Positions 13,049-25,329 of a stretch of 64,000 nucleotides of DNA are shown piece by piece. Under the pieces are notes generated by a model. That model did no database searches. It was not told the origin of the DNA and saw only the letters and a program-made list of their open reading frames with translations. A program made the translations under genes and the position numbers. The stretch spans positions 4,007,001-4,071,000 of the forward strand of contig LR746273.1 of assembly GCA_902729315.2 (NCBI GenBank), given 5' to 3'. The first letter of the stretch is position 1, and each line of letters starts with the position of its first letter. This DNA is from Spirodela intermedia (lineage: Eukaryota > Streptophyta > Magnoliopsida > Alismatales > Araceae).

Positions 13049-14507
13049 GGCAGCCTCTGCAGACCTATCGTACGGCCGGCCCGTTGTTTCAGAATAAAGC
13101 AAGGGAAGGGAAGGGAAGGGAAGGAAAAGAAAATTCATCCCAACGAGGAACAGACTTGTTGTTTATTGCATCGGGTGATGAGGCTGATGGCATGGTAGCT
13201 TCAGGTCTCTGGATTCTTTTCATTGCCAATGTCTTTTTATGAGTAGGTCAGCGTATAAAGTTGAGAAAGTTCTCCACCAGGCACTTGGAACCAAGAGTCG
13301 GGAGCCATTCGTCCCTCTTTCTTTTGACTCTGTTGTACCAGAGTCCCCCCCCCCCTCTCCCTCTCTCATTTTTCTGCTCCTTGACATTTTGTCAATGCCA
13401 TAAGAAAACCACTCTCGTCCACCTCCATGTGGACGACACCTTTTCTTTCGTTTACTCTATTGCTGTCGGTCTACCATGTCGCTGTTTTTCTTCTTCATCC
13501 TCTTCTTTGACCCTGAACTTGGGACAGCTCCAAGCCCCAGATCCAGGGATGAAAGAGTGAAGGGTGAGCCTTTCTTCATGCAAATTTGAAGCTAAGAGTA
13601 CCCATCCCTGGGACGACCCTGATTTCTCCTTGAACGAAGTACGCAAAGCAGCTGTGGAGACTTGTCCTATTGCTTGCATACCCCATATTATAAGCCATTC
13701 TTCAATTGGCTGAACTGGTGCCATTATTGAATAGGTTGAAAACCTAATTAATTGTATTTAACCCTAGAAGATGAAGATGGCTCGAAAGATTAGGAGCCTA
13801 AGCACGTTAAAAAACCCCACATTAGAACCTCATGTTTCTAACAGGGGCCCATCCTCAAACCTCTCTACCAATGGGCAGAGTCCAGAATGACAACTGAGCG
13901 TCTTAAGGATTCTATAATTCCACCGACAAAAACCGGCCATTACCACGATACGCACATGATAGGATATCGAATGCAGACTTCCGGGGGCTCAAGGGGCAGT
14001 GGCTCTGAGCCGTCAGTCTGTTTCTAATTTCTCGGCTGATGGGAGTCTCATCAAGCAGTCATCGCATCACCCACCAGAAAGCTTCTCTGGTGGGATGGGA
14101 AGCGGAAGAGAGCCGTCTACAGATCAGGCAGATTGGGCATTGGCTTATTCCTTGTCACACGCCTTCTACGTTTAACTCTGCAGATTGAGCTGGCCAAGCC
14201 TTCGGTCAAGAAGCATTCGTAGTAGAAGAAAACTACAGAGTCTCTCACCGAGGCAGGGGAAGATCCATGTTCGCCGAAGAGAGTTGAAGACGGAACAGTA
14301 GGAACAGAACATAGAAATATTCTGGGCCTATGAACATTTTTTGACAGTGGTGCACACCTTACGTATTTTTGTACCCAAACCAACCATTTTTCAGGAAACA
14401 GCAACACGGCAGACAGAGGGAGGAGCATCACCTGACCAGTTCATGGGATGGACAACAGAAGGGTGACGTCGTGAGCATGTCTAGATTCTTCCAATTTTGG
14501 AGCTGAA
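13049..14507. other. Convergent intergenic region, E2 / ZNF706-like gene
   Basis: It holds the 3' ends of two convergent genes. I see a purine repeat near 13098-13130, a C-rich/CT stretch near 13345-13370, and short open frames on both strands (13261-13560 plus, 13452-13724 minus, 14117-14431 minus) that overlap each other and resemble nothing. It is probably 3' untranslated and spacer DNA. Confidence 0.6.
13093..13098 (+). terminator. Possible polyadenylation signal of the E2 gene
   Basis: AATAAA lies 45 bp after the TGA at 13046-13048, followed by an A/G-rich stretch (GGGAA repeats). It is close to the stop, so a later signal may be used instead. Confidence 0.35.
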
Positions 14508-16982
14508 TCAACCCGAGTCGTTTGGGGGTTTCTCCTTTGGATGCTTCGACCCATAGTGGTCCACGAGCTGATTGTGGTTTGCTAGTTGGACCTGAAACAG
14601 ATGGCCCTCCCAGTAAAATAAGCAGCAACTACTGTTTCCTCGCTTGGTTCAATGGAAAATTACATACAGAGAGAGTAAGATGGCAATAACACTGGTGAGG
14701 ATAGTTGACAACATGAATCTTGTGCATTCTACTAATCAACGGAGAAGTGAAAGGGGCAATAATTGAAGAGAATGAAAGGAAATAAGAAAAAAGAGGCATA
14801 GGCCAATGCAAGGTTGCTCCCAACTTCGATCCATCGAAGATTCTTCTTTTGTAAAACATAAACTTTTCAGTCTGACATAAATCTGCAAGTATGACATAAT
14901 TAATGTATTGCCTACAGGTTTGAACATGTGTATAGAGATCAAGAAGTTATTTTCAACATTCGCCACCTTCAATTCTCAAGTTCTCATTCTTAGGAAAAGT
15001 GGAGACCCCCTTTAAGTACACTTGGATGAACCAACCTGTTGGGCCCATCACCCAATGAGACAGCATTGGGCTCTTTTGAAATTGATACTAGGATTTTCGA
15101 ATTATTAACAAAATTACAGAAATTTGGGATCTTCGGCTCCCATGTACATCAAGGCTTTATTAAAAAGCCCTTTCAAAAACCAAACAAAAACCTTGAGCTT
15201 GAGGCCATAAACTGTGACAAGTCAAGATAACTATTGAGACCTCATCTCATCAAAAGACATACCATAGAAGCACTTCAATGATTCGTACAACATGATTAGA
15301 TGCCTTAAGAATTTGACATAGGTGTTATGGACATCATGACAGTATCACCTTGACTGACTTTGCCACACAACAGACCTACAGCCCCAATCTTCACAGGAAG
15401 ATTTTGGAGACAAAATCCTTACTCAAACACCTGAATTTCGAAGGTCACATATTTAGGCATAGGACGTCTATCCTTAACCTGTCAAGCCGATGCGAAACCA
15501 TAATGCATAGGTTAAGTCTGCACGATTAACAGTCATTGAACACAATTTTTGGGTCATTCACATTTATTTATAGATGTTTATGATGAGATTCGATTGTGAG
15601 ACCAAACACATTAAAAGTAAAAAAAACAGAAGGAAAATTTTCTTTCTTCAAACAGAGTTTTGACACATCAAACATTGGAAAATTTTAGTATGTCGCCTGT
15701 TTCTTCACTAACATTGGAACAACGAGAAGCTATCAAGCAACAAGAAATATTCAGCCTAGGACTCGGGAGCCTACGTTTTCATTTTACATATTTTAATTAT
15801 CCAAGATAAACTCAAGTTCATATACTAAATAAATACCTTTGAAAGGAAATGAATCAAAGAATTATATAGATGGCCTTCAAAAAACGTAGAAAGACGAATA
15901 TCATCAGTAGGTTATGTCACTAGGTTATGTTGCTGAACGCAAGCATGAAGAACCCCACAAATTAGCTTCAGTTTATCTACTGCTAATTGGTTTTGCATGA
16001 GCTTTATTCACCTCTTTGGTTTGCAGAAAATCCCATGGCCAAGATCATCCTTTATCACCGCATATCTCACTAGAGCTTTCTCAATGCCTATGAATGTCTA
16101 CAACTAAAAAAAGAAAAAAAGGTGATCCTAAAGTGCAAATAGGTCATAAGTTAGAAGTCAGCAGAGCGAGGAATCCAACTGCAGAACATGATGCTGAAAC
16201 AGAGATAAAGAAGATCCACCTGTATCATCCTTCGTCCTCTCTAGAACACACATATCAAACAGTCATTTTCTGTAGTGTCCCAAACCAAGAACAAACATGA
16301 ACCCTCGTGTGGTACACAGTCAGATTAAACATCAGCGCACATTATCCATACTGCTGTTTCATGAAGAGCTCCAACGGTGCGAGAGTTTCCAACAGAGAAG
16401 CTGATCTCCCAGATTCTCCAGGATTGGACACCTCTACTATTGCAATGGAGTCCCCTCCAACCTCCCCAGCAATCTTCTACCCGGGCATCCTCTCTCTACA
16501 CCGTTACGCCCACCATCTCTCCCTTTCTCAGTTTCTCTTTCGCCTCAATCCCCCGCTCTTCCCACTTCCGGTCTCTTCACGCACGTTCCCACTCTCCCAG
16601 ATCACCCCAAACGTGGAAGAGATCACAGATATTCTTCTTCAAGTAGGACAGAACTACGACCGATGTGGCATGAAGAAGGTAAAACAGATTCAAACAAAGG
16701 CAGGTTAATATCCATTAGGCAAAGATGTACGATCTATACTTGCCCTGGAACAGCACACACGGGTGACTGCGGTGCTGAGGAGATGATAAGAGATGGGGAG
16801 AGGAGGAGGATGACGGGAGACGCCATCACGGAGAGTCAGAGGGCGGAGAATCGCGGTACCTTACAGATGGGGCAATTAATCTTGAATGCCGCGGCGCGAG
16901 CCTCGAGCTGGGAGCCCTTGGATTTCTGATTGCGCTCCGCGTTCTTCCGCTGTGCCTCGATCTTCTGCTTCCCCCGCGTCAT
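14508..16982 (-). CDS. Small C2H2 zinc-finger protein, ZNF706-like
   Basis: Two exons on the minus strand, 16982-16860 and 14591-14508, join in phase 0 to give 68 residues. The first begins MTRGKQKIEAQRKNAERN and continues with KGSQLEARAAA, a basic, Gln/Lys-rich N-terminus of the small 4F5/SERF-like type. It ends at the Cys pair (CPIC, residues 37-40). The second exon supplies the His pair (VDHYGSKHPKEKPP), giving Cys-X2-Cys-X12-His-X4-His with a TGA directly after. The family is small, conserved and probably nuclear or cytosolic; its molecular role in plants is unclear. Both the ORF lengths and the 2.27 kb intron would hide this gene from ORF-length screens. Splice sites are AG|GTACCG (donor) and TTTCAG (acceptor). 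High confidence from the complete domain. Confidence 0.88.
14592..16859 (-). other. Intron of the ZNF706-like gene
   Basis: 2,268 bp. It is mostly AT-rich and featureless. The part nearest exon 1 (about 16370-16860) is pyrimidine-rich on the plus strand and carries a 133-codon plus-strand open frame (16307-16708) with a Ser/Pro/Leu-rich product that resembles no protein. I treat it as intron, perhaps with a 5'-proximal enhancing segment. Confidence 0.5.
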
Positions 16983-17860
16983 CCCGATACCGGCCCTCGG
17001 ATCGATGCCCTTCTGGCCAGATCACTCGCCCCGATTCCTCTCCTAATCCCCCCGGTGTTCTCCCAGTGCTTCTCTCCCGATCACTGTCCTGAGAGGACAA
17101 AAATCTGGGCATTGGCAAGGACTGTGCAAGGACAGAAATATATACGGTGGTCAGGCGGCTCACAGCTCCACCGCCTTCCCCATTCAGCCTACCCTCTTTG
17201 GTGCCTGATGTTCGACCTCCAACTACGAAGAGGGATTCAACCGATCATCCATTAACACCGCGAGATCTGTGGAATCAATTCGTCATCCACACTTACCGAT
17301 TTCCGTCTAAATGCAATTCACGACCGCCTCCTAAGCTCTTAAACAAATCCCTCGAATCATGATTTTGCAACTAATAATTTAGAACCCTAGTCCATGAATC
17401 TGATGTTCCCACAACTGTTCCATTGCCCACATCGAAGCAACAAAACGAAAGGCACCCAGAATCTCTGATAATCTTGCAAGAAAACTGACCGATGATGAGA
17501 TAACCAGCAACACTGGGCAGACACAATCGATACCAAAAATACTCAAGGATGGCTAAATGAAAAACAAGGATAGTTCAGACAAAAGAGGATCAATATTACA
17601 TTTTGGTGATGGGGCATCAGAGAGGATTGCAGCCAGAGCTACACTGCATATGTGGTGATGGTTTTGTTTGAGCACATTAAAAGTCACGCTTGGTAGAACA
17701 TTTTGTCTGGGAAAGAAAACCAGACCAAAGTCGCCAGTTTGATCAGTTTTGCCTGGTTCTACTTCTAATTTGGTGCAATTAATCCCACAAACCAATCAGC
17801 AGAAATAGAACCCCGCCATGCCGTGCATAAAACATAGTAGCAGCAGATTGTCCACCAGAC
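16983..17860. other. SYF2 3' region and ZNF706-like promoter
   Basis: Both neighbours are on the minus strand. 17860 down to roughly 17560 is probably the SYF2 3' untranslated region. 17000-17450 is the GC-richer 5' leader and promoter of the zinc-finger gene. I see no further gene and no clear TATA box. Confidence 0.5.
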
Positions 17861-20632
17861 TCAGTCTGGTAAAGCTGTTCCACGCTCCAGGTTGTTCTTG
17901 ATCTCCAGCGTATACTTCCCAAACGCCCTCTCAATCTTCTTGTTGAAGTGCTCGTTCCTATCATTGATTGAATCAATGTCCTTCTCCTCATGGAACTTGC
18001 GCCGCCTGCTGAATGACTTCCGCTTGGCATCCCGATCCTGGAGCTCCTTCACCATCCGGTCAATGTTCTTGTCCGGAATTTTTGGAGCCTGCACAAAATG
18101 ATGTTCTAAGACTGGAACCTCAGAGAAAAATATCCACAGTTTGCAGGTTGATGAAGGACCTTGCCATACTGGAGACTTGAAGCATTACGGTAGAACTCTG
18201 GGTCCTCTTCCTTTGCCTTGTTGTATGCCTCCATGTCAACTTCCATGTCCTTTGTCCGCTTCTTGTAGGCGCTGTATAATGTTTTCTGATTGAAGACTGA
18301 TAAAAGATTTTGTAAGGCAACTAGTACAGAAGATGTTCTTTAAAAATAAAGCTAGGGGAGGGGTGGGGCGGGGGGGAAAGCTAAAAATCTAGTAGCTTTA
18401 AAAAGGGGATGAAAACTAGCAAGAGAGAAGAACTAAGCATCAGTTCCCATGCCAACAGAGAGAAGGATAGGAAGAGATGAATAACAATGGCAGGAATGCA
18501 AAGTGGAACACACCTTGTAGATAACCTCAATCTACCCGTGAATCTAGTCAAACTCAATAAAAATACACAAGCATAAAACTGGACAGATGTCCACAAGCAG
18601 AGGTTGAGTAAGGGATTGGCAGAGAGATGTATGAGTTCAAGGACCCTTTCATATTTTCAGCGTTAATAAGATCACATTTCTCCGGATCCAGTTCTCCTGC
18701 CCATGTTTTGAAATGTATGTCAACATAAACGAAGACCGGACTAAGTAATTGTTATTACTTGTTTATCATAATAAGAGCAAAACAAGGATGAAAAATGAAA
18801 AGATGGATAAAAACAGAAACACTTACCATCCCATCCGAAAGGGGCAGGATCCTTTTCCCACTTTTTATATTTTGCTTCAGCCATCTCTTGTGTGTCAAGC
18901 ATGTATGCCCTCTTCATATCCAAGCCATTCGCATCCAGAAGCTTTCCAATCTTCTTTTTCCTGTCTTCCAGCCACTTCTGTTTAGAGATGCCCCTTGATT
19001 CCGGTGGTGCTTCAAGCTTATTTTTCTCTGCAACCATTGCTGCTTGGTTCGCTTTTCTTGCTTCATTCTAGAAATCAGGAGCCAAAAAACAGTTCAGTTA
19101 GCTAGAAATAACTGGTGCAATTCATTTTGAATATCATAGAAATATTTTTGGGGTAACATATTCCCGCGTGTAAAAACTCTGCGCACCATCTTAAGCCTAA
19201 GCTCAAACAACTTTTTCTGCCTCTCATTCATCGGTGGGTAACCTGCATCAAAGTCTTTCTGACCATCACTACCATCAGCTTGCACTTCTGGGCTTGATGC
19301 TCGTTCAGGAGAAAGGACCCTCTCAGCAGAGTCAACATCTTGTTTGTGCAGCCCTGCAAAACATCAAAGAGTGATCGACACGACACACACACAAGATATA
19401 ACAACAACCTTGAAGAGGCACAATCTTCTCTGCAAAGAATGGATTGTCGAAATATTGTACGTAACAAATAGATCGAAATCCTGAGAGGACGAAGGCCTAC
19501 CATCCAAAAGCAAGAACTAGGCAATGATTGTCGTCAGCCACCAAACTAAAGTACAAAAGAACCAGCAGAGACATTGGACGCCCCGGACAACAACAAAACA
19601 CGTTTCAGAACTGAATCTAGTTCGATCCAACAGTCAGAAAATAATCACCAATGCTTCTAGTACCAACTATCATTTCAACAGAATGGTGTGGGAGAAAAAA
19701 AAAGAACATTCCAATCTACCCATCCACATTCAAGGCGTCATCTCCAAAGCAAGTATATCATTGTCAGATTGGTTAACTACATATAAGGGTTAATTCAAAA
19801 AATTTCACATCACTACATGTCAGACAAGAATGCTATTTCTCCTTTGAGTTGAGTTCCGTCTATTGCCTAGTTTTTTTGCCAAATGGCTTCTACTATTTGG
19901 GAAACCCTGACTATTGGGTCCTAGAAATCATCCTCTTAGCGATAGATAATAAAGATGATCAGTCCATCTGCAGTTTACAGAACCCTTCCTTATGGAAAAT
20001 ACTCCATTAAAAAGTAGCATCTCATTTTACAGCCACAAATCTTAATCTCTTGTTTCTCGTCATTCTCTCTGTTCATTTCCTCTCTCAGTTTTACATCACG
20101 TGGCAATGGTCTTCACGTCTGCAGCCGGCACCTTTCCTCCAGTTGCTGGAGAAAAAAGACTTGTTGTTAATGATACTTAATTGTGTCCTCTACTTGGATC
20201 GCTAGAACTCCTATTTGCAATCACACGGCACTAAGCAGTCTGTTTCCTCCGATTTCTCTAGTTATGCAATTCAGGCATATGCCACGGGAAATTCCAGCAA
20301 TAGGTAACAGGTTAGACGGAAAACAGACAAAAAGACCCAACCAGGGTTAGTTGTCTCAGTCCCTGTGCATTTTTATCACGGCTGCCGCGACCACATATGC
20401 GCAGTAGACGTCAGAACCCGCAGAAAATTCACAAATCTACGATAAGGTCTTCAAGAAAGAAGAAAGGTAGGATACCAGGGGACGGGGGATGCAGGTCGGT
20501 GGCGCGTTCTCTGGCCTCCGCGATCTTCTGGAAGCAGTACTCCACGCATTCGTGGTAAGGGTTGGAAGCGTTGATGCAGTCCGGGTGCGCCCTGCTGTTG
20601 CTGTTGCTTTTGTTCCTCCTATCCTCCCCCAT
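17861..20632 (-). CDS. SYF2: Pre-mRNA-splicing factor SYF2
   Basis: A component of the Prp19/NTC spliceosomal complex, nuclear. Five exons on the minus strand: 20632-20476, 19353-19187, 19067-18827, 18296-18160 and 18088-17861, joining in phase to 309 residues. The N-terminus is [19 protein letters not shown] followed by a Cys-containing helix ([19 protein letters not shown]). The middle carries [14 protein letters not shown] and [17 protein letters not shown], then the SYF2 domain from about residue 125 to the end. Its hallmarks are [65 protein letters not shown] and [20 protein letters not shown], ending LERGTALPD. Intron 4 is only 71 bp with a GTCCTT donor. The whole domain is intact. Confidence 0.95.
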
Positions 20633-23091
20633 GCCTCCGACGGACTGCGAAAACCAAAATGATTCGAGATTCGATAGCTTTTTTCAGAAGAGCCCCGAAA
20701 TCGAGAGTAACGCTGTCAGAGGACACGACAATCGAACGATTTCAGAAGGACGATCCAACTCAAGAGAGCAATGGACAGCAGGGAGGGGGAAGCGGCGGGT
20801 GACGGGTTTAGGGCTACAACAGGTGGCCGCGATGAGGATGAAGAGGGAGAGGGAGCGGATGGCGTCGAGGGGAGCCCTGATAAGATCCGACTCCCGGACG
20901 AGTGAACTCGTTCGCGACCGAGTCGGAGGGCAGCTCATGGTAAAAGATGGCAGACATTTTTGTGACACCAGAAAATCATATCAAACTACTACCATTTTGT
21001 TATTTTAATTATTTTTATTTCTCTCTACTCTCTCGCAAATTCTCTGTACAACGAGTCTCGTGTGCAGTTTAAACTAAAGTAAATCCCCCAGAGCCGCCAC
21101 CGCGACCAACCCGCCCCCTGGTACGAAGCCGTGCAGCGCCGTCGTCGGTGTGGTGGATGGCGGGGGCGAGAAGCGTGTAGAGAAGTGATCCGATGCGGAT
21201 GATGAGAATGTTGTGGTTGACGCCGGCGATTCCCAGCCCGCGCAGCTGCGACACCACCGCCGCGAACTGTGCTCCGGTGACACCGTTGCCACCACCAGCA
21301 TGGAACAGAAACGAAGACGATGATCTGCTTCTTCCTCGGTAAGCAAAGAAGAAACGATCGCCTGATTCTTACCGGGATCGGAAGCCATCTCGCACGGCGG
21401 CGACATTACGGCGGCCGTTACCTGAACCAATGTCGAAGGCACGCCAGGAGCAGTCAATAAATTCTTGAAGGAAAAAGACGCAAAAATTCGTCAGGACTCT
21501 AACAAGATGTTTTATGGTAAAAAGGAAACAGAACAGAAACTGAGGGAAGAAAAATAAGCCATGCAGCTCGATGAAGTTCATCAGGCCGGCTTCATGATCG
21601 TCTAATTTCCACAGCTCTAAATCAGCCGACGACAGGCTAAACAACCGTGTTGATCATGTCTTGTATAATTATGAACTTCCGTCCAAATTTGATGTTATTT
21701 CTCTCCATATATTTTGCCCGGCAAGATCAGTCGTAAGCTATGCTTACACCAGCCAGGATCAAGGGCAAATAGAATGTCATTTCCAATCGTGAGGCCCATC
21801 TAACCAAAGAGGACATTTTCTGAGTTAGGAGAGCCTATATGCACATATATATCCCTCACCTGGTGCCATGCAAAGTAAAAACTCATCTTCTCGATATAAT
21901 CAAGATCACCAGACTCTTTCGTTGAACCTAGGAATTAATGATGTAAAAGCATCCGCAAAGGTATCATGGTTTCTTCACAGTAAATTTCCCTCGTATTTCA
22001 CATCCCTGAAAATGTTCTTCAACGGAATTATGCCAAATATCGTTCGAAGAGTCATCACAGATGCTAGAATGACAAAAGTTCAACAATTAGAATGGTCGAA
22101 ATGGACCAGAAGAAAATGCCCCTGAGAAGAAGAAAAAAACTAGCATAAGAAAAAATTACAAAAGAAAATGTCAAGACGAATGCCTTGTAAAACATTCAGA
22201 AGAAGAAACCACCTCGTGAATCTGGAGGAGCTGCGACTGGCCCCACGCAGAACCCCTGGTCTGCTACCCAGCTTACCAGCTGAACACCAAGGATTCGGGC
22301 ATCCCCCTCAACCTCAAAAATCTCAAAGGGCAAATCTCTCTTTTAGCATCGCCCTTTTAACCTCTCTGTTATACATTAGCTGCCATGCATTCATTGCCTC
22401 TGCTCAAATCCTCATCCTCTCAGATTTGACCATCTTTACCTTCAGTTATTGATTACCCACTCCTGAACACCACCCCCCATATGTTGTGATCAGTTAGTGA
22501 CCATTTCCTTTTTCTCCAGTGAACTGTCCCACCACTACTAAAGGAGCCCCTCTGTAAGAAACAGCTGATCATGAAATCTAACTTATCACAAATGCAATGT
22601 AAAACGGGTTTTCGCCATATAAGATCAACTTCTACAAACGCATGTTCAAAACAAGTAGTTTTCCTCAAATTTTGTTATTCAGGATAGTTTCATAAGATGT
22701 TGTATGATATAATAGGCTATTGCACCAACCAGAAAAAGAAAAAGCTACGATAAAATTACTCATTTCAATGCTCAACGAGGCATTAGAAGCTTAGGAACCA
22801 GGCTAATTTACCAAAACCTGTTATCACAATAAGCAGCGACAGTGTATGATGGTGTCATTCTCGCGGTCTGCCATTTGCTCATCCTTTTTTATGGGCTTCC
22901 TTTGGTTACAAGCCTTCATAAATGGAGCCACAGTTTCTTCTCCCAGGAGAAAAGCATTCTGCCATGATCTCTCTTTCTGTGCCCACGGAAAGCACTGTTT
23001 CCATTTCATGGCGTATATCAGAGGTTGCTACTTGTTTTGACGCTTAGAGATACAAAATCTCTCTAAAGTCGTTCTGCGAACCCAGTGAGGA
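20633..23091. other. Intergenic region between SYF2 and PPR genes; unresolved exon-like pieces
   Basis: 20633-21060 is the SYF2 upstream region; the 148-codon plus-strand frame at 20562-21008 overlaps SYF2 exon 1 and resembles no protein. On the minus strand, 21070-21310 has a GC-rich open stretch (containing GVTGAQFAAVVSQLRGLGI), 21550-21640 reads ADLELWKLDDHEAGLMNF, and 21870-21950 and 22270-22340 also have open pieces next to GT donors. I could not join them into one gene or recognise a family. 22350-23091 shows nothing. Confidence 0.3.
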
Positions 23092-24942
23092 CTACAACTG
23101 GGTGCTGAAAAGATGCCCATCTGCATCTGGAACAAAGCCCCTCTCCATCATTTCATCACGTATTATTTCATATGTGACCCTATTGGGAATCAGACCTTTC
23201 ATCAGCATCTCATTCAACAGCTTGTTTGCCTCTGCCATCTTTCCTTTCTTACAGAGGCACTTCATGAACACATTATAGGTTACTACATTTGCACGTTTTC
23301 CATTCTTTTCCATTCTGGACCTCAAGTTCAAAGAGGCACGCAGGTTGCCTTCTTTACAGAATCCATCCATTAAAATATTATATGTCACATGACTGGGGCT
23401 TAAACCTATTTCCAACATTTCATCTAACAGCTTCAATGCCTTCTTTGGTTCTCCTTGCATGCATAAAGAGCCTATAAGCTCGTTATAAGTCACACGATCA
23501 GCTTTCAAACCATTTTCCTCCATTTCATTCAAGACCTTACTGACCCTCTTCATATCACCACTCTGACAAAAACCCAATATTAGGGAATTATAGGTCGAAA
23601 TATTGGGAGGAAATTCCTTGCTAAACACTGAACCATGTAATTCGCAAGCATCCTCCATTTTCCCGGACCGGCAATACCCATCTATCAAAGTGTTATACGT
23701 TATCACATTTGGAGCCAAACCTAGCTTTAAAGCATCATCTAGCATCCCCTTGGCCTCTGCCAGCATCCCTTTCTTGCAATAACCGTTGATAAACGAATTA
23801 TAAGTCACAATATTTGGTTCAACAGCCGAACCCCTCATTTCCTCGAGCATCTCCAGGGCATCATCTACCTTACCTTCAGCACATAGCCCACTGAGCAAGG
23901 AGTTATAAGTGACCACATTGGGAGGCACCCCCCTTTGTTTCATTTCAGAGAACAGTTTCATAGCAGAGGGAAAGTTCCCATCTTTACAGTGCCCATCGAT
24001 CAAAGTGTTGAAGGTGATCACGTTCGGATGAACTTGCTTGGAGACCATATCTTTCAAAACAGTCTCGGCCTTATACATCTTCCCAGTTCGACCCATCTTG
24101 CAGTGACCATGGATGAGCGTGTTGTACGTGACCACCGATGGCAAAAGGCCCCAGGACTTCATGTCATCGAACAGGTCGGCCGCCCTCTGCAACTTGCCAG
24201 CCCTGCAGAGTCCGTTTATCACCGTATTGAAGGTCATCAGGTTAGGTTCAATCCTTCCCCGGATCATCTGCCTGTACACTTTCTCCACACTCTCCAATCT
24301 TCCCTCCTTCACCATCAAACTTAGCAGCGGATTGCAGGACAAAGGCGACAGCCTAAATCCGTAATCTCGAGCCCTGTCAAAAGCCTCCATGGCGAGCGCG
24401 GCATTGGATCTCCTGGCGTATTCCAACACTAGCATGTCGACGATGATCGAATTCCTATCCCGGCGCTCGCCAAAGATTGAAAGAGCGTGGAATATAGAGG
24501 GAATCGAGTGCTGCCCCGACTTGACCAGGGAGTAGATCTGGGCCCTCATGTCACTGTACCTTTTGGCAGAAGCCAGCAGGTGCAGAAGCCGGCAATGGAG
24601 ATGGAGTCCCTGGGGGGAGCCCCCCCCCTGCCTCTCCGACCATCGGAAGTACCTGAAAGCCGTCTCGACGCCGGCTGGGTCATCGGAAGAAGTATCGAGG
24701 AGAAGTTGCATGAGGCGCGTGGGATGGGCGCTACGAGTCAGGGACTTCAGCTCGGACCAATGTTGCCTGGAAACGAGGTCCGAAATCCTAGCCCGGTCGA
24801 AGAATTCGAGGCCACTTGAGGGGGACGGAGGCTCTGGAGCTATGCCGTTGTGGCCGAGGGTAGTGAAGAGGAAACCAGAGAGAGGAGCTCGGCTGGAGCG
24901 CGATGCCGTAGGTAGGAGATGACGGCCCATGAGTAGCGACAT
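23092..24942 (-). CDS. P-class pentatricopeptide repeat (PPR) protein, probably mitochondrial
   Basis: A single-exon gene. PPR proteins bind specific organellar RNAs and act in their processing, stability or translation. The open frame runs to 25092, but the upstream 50 residues are poorly structured. ATG 24942 gives MSLLMGRHLLPTASRSSRAP, a Ser/Arg-rich targeting-like N-terminus, and a protein of 616 residues. From about residue 199 there are eleven tandem P-type motifs of about 35 residues, each with the core VTYNTLI.G.CK.G pattern, and a partial twelfth ending RGFVPDADGHLFSTQL. The third motif is 38 residues long, with an insertion around GRTGKMYKAE. There is no E, DYW or SMR domain. It resembles the At1g09820 type, but orthology is not proven. 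Three TGGGCY motifs lie 390-430 bp upstream. Alternative starts: 25092 or 24930. Confidence 0.92.
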   Translation of the reverse strand: MSLLMGRHLLPTASRSSRAPLSGFLFTTLGHNGIAPEPPSPSSGLEFFDRARISDLVSRQHWSELKSLTRSAHPTRLMQLLLDTSSDDPAGVETAFRYFRWSERQGGGSPQGLHLHCRLLHLLASAKRYSDMRAQIYSLVKSGQHSIPSIFHALSIFGERRDRNSIIVDMLVLEYARRSNAALAMEAFDRARDYGFRLSPLSCNPLLSLMVKEGRLESVEKVYRQMIRGRIEPNLMTFNTVINGLCRAGKLQRAADLFDDMKSWGLLPSVVTYNTLIHGHCKMGRTGKMYKAETVLKDMVSKQVHPNVITFNTLIDGHCKDGNFPSAMKLFSEMKQRGVPPNVVTYNSLLSGLCAEGKVDDALEMLEEMRGSAVEPNIVTYNSFINGYCKKGMLAEAKGMLDDALKLGLAPNVITYNTLIDGYCRSGKMEDACELHGSVFSKEFPPNISTYNSLILGFCQSGDMKRVSKVLNEMEENGLKADRVTYNELIGSLCMQGEPKKALKLLDEMLEIGLSPSHVTYNILMDGFCKEGNLRASLNLRSRMEKNGKRANVVTYNVFMKCLCKKGKMAEANKLLNEMLMKGLIPNRVTYEIIRDEMMERGFVPDADGHLFSTQL

Positions 24943-25329
24943 TATGTTTTCCGTCCGTGAGGGAACTGTGGGAGATGTATCCATCAAGAGGAGAAAATAA
25001 GGAAGGCATACTTTTGCAATTGTATCCTCGGTGTAATTTGGTATCTTACACTTGCCCCTGATTCTCAATCTTGCGATCAAAATGGGCCTCATAGCTCCGG
25101 ATCAAAAGGTTGGTCGGTGGGTCCTCCATAATCATAGACATTAGGAAACGCTGGGCATAGTCTCCAGTCTAATATTTGATCAAATACACGGTGTTTTCAG
25201 GCCCTTATTCACTAATCCTACAACAAACCCGACCATTGATGATATGGTAATTACCCACCCACTATGAACGGGCTAGCCAGCTCCTCTGTCATATGATCAA
25301 ATCTTTTGAACCAGTAATGAGGCTGGCTT

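Noticed and set aside
16307-16708. Plus-strand 133-codon frame
   Set aside because: Inside the intron of the ZNF706-like gene, Ser/Pro/Leu-rich from a pyrimidine-rich stretch, no similarity noted.
20562-21008. Plus-strand 148-codon frame with a hydrophobic N-terminus resembling a signal peptide
   Set aside because: The Leu run is the reverse complement of the Ser/Asn codons of SYF2 exon 1; the rest has no recognisable domain.
23935-24819. Plus-strand frames of 83-129 codons
   Set aside because: Antisense shadows of the PPR repeats.
23092-25092. Using the full 666-codon PPR frame from ATG 25092
   Set aside because: The first 50 residues lack targeting-like composition or similarity and reach into probable leader; ATG 24942 starts a Ser/Arg-rich targeting-like sequence.
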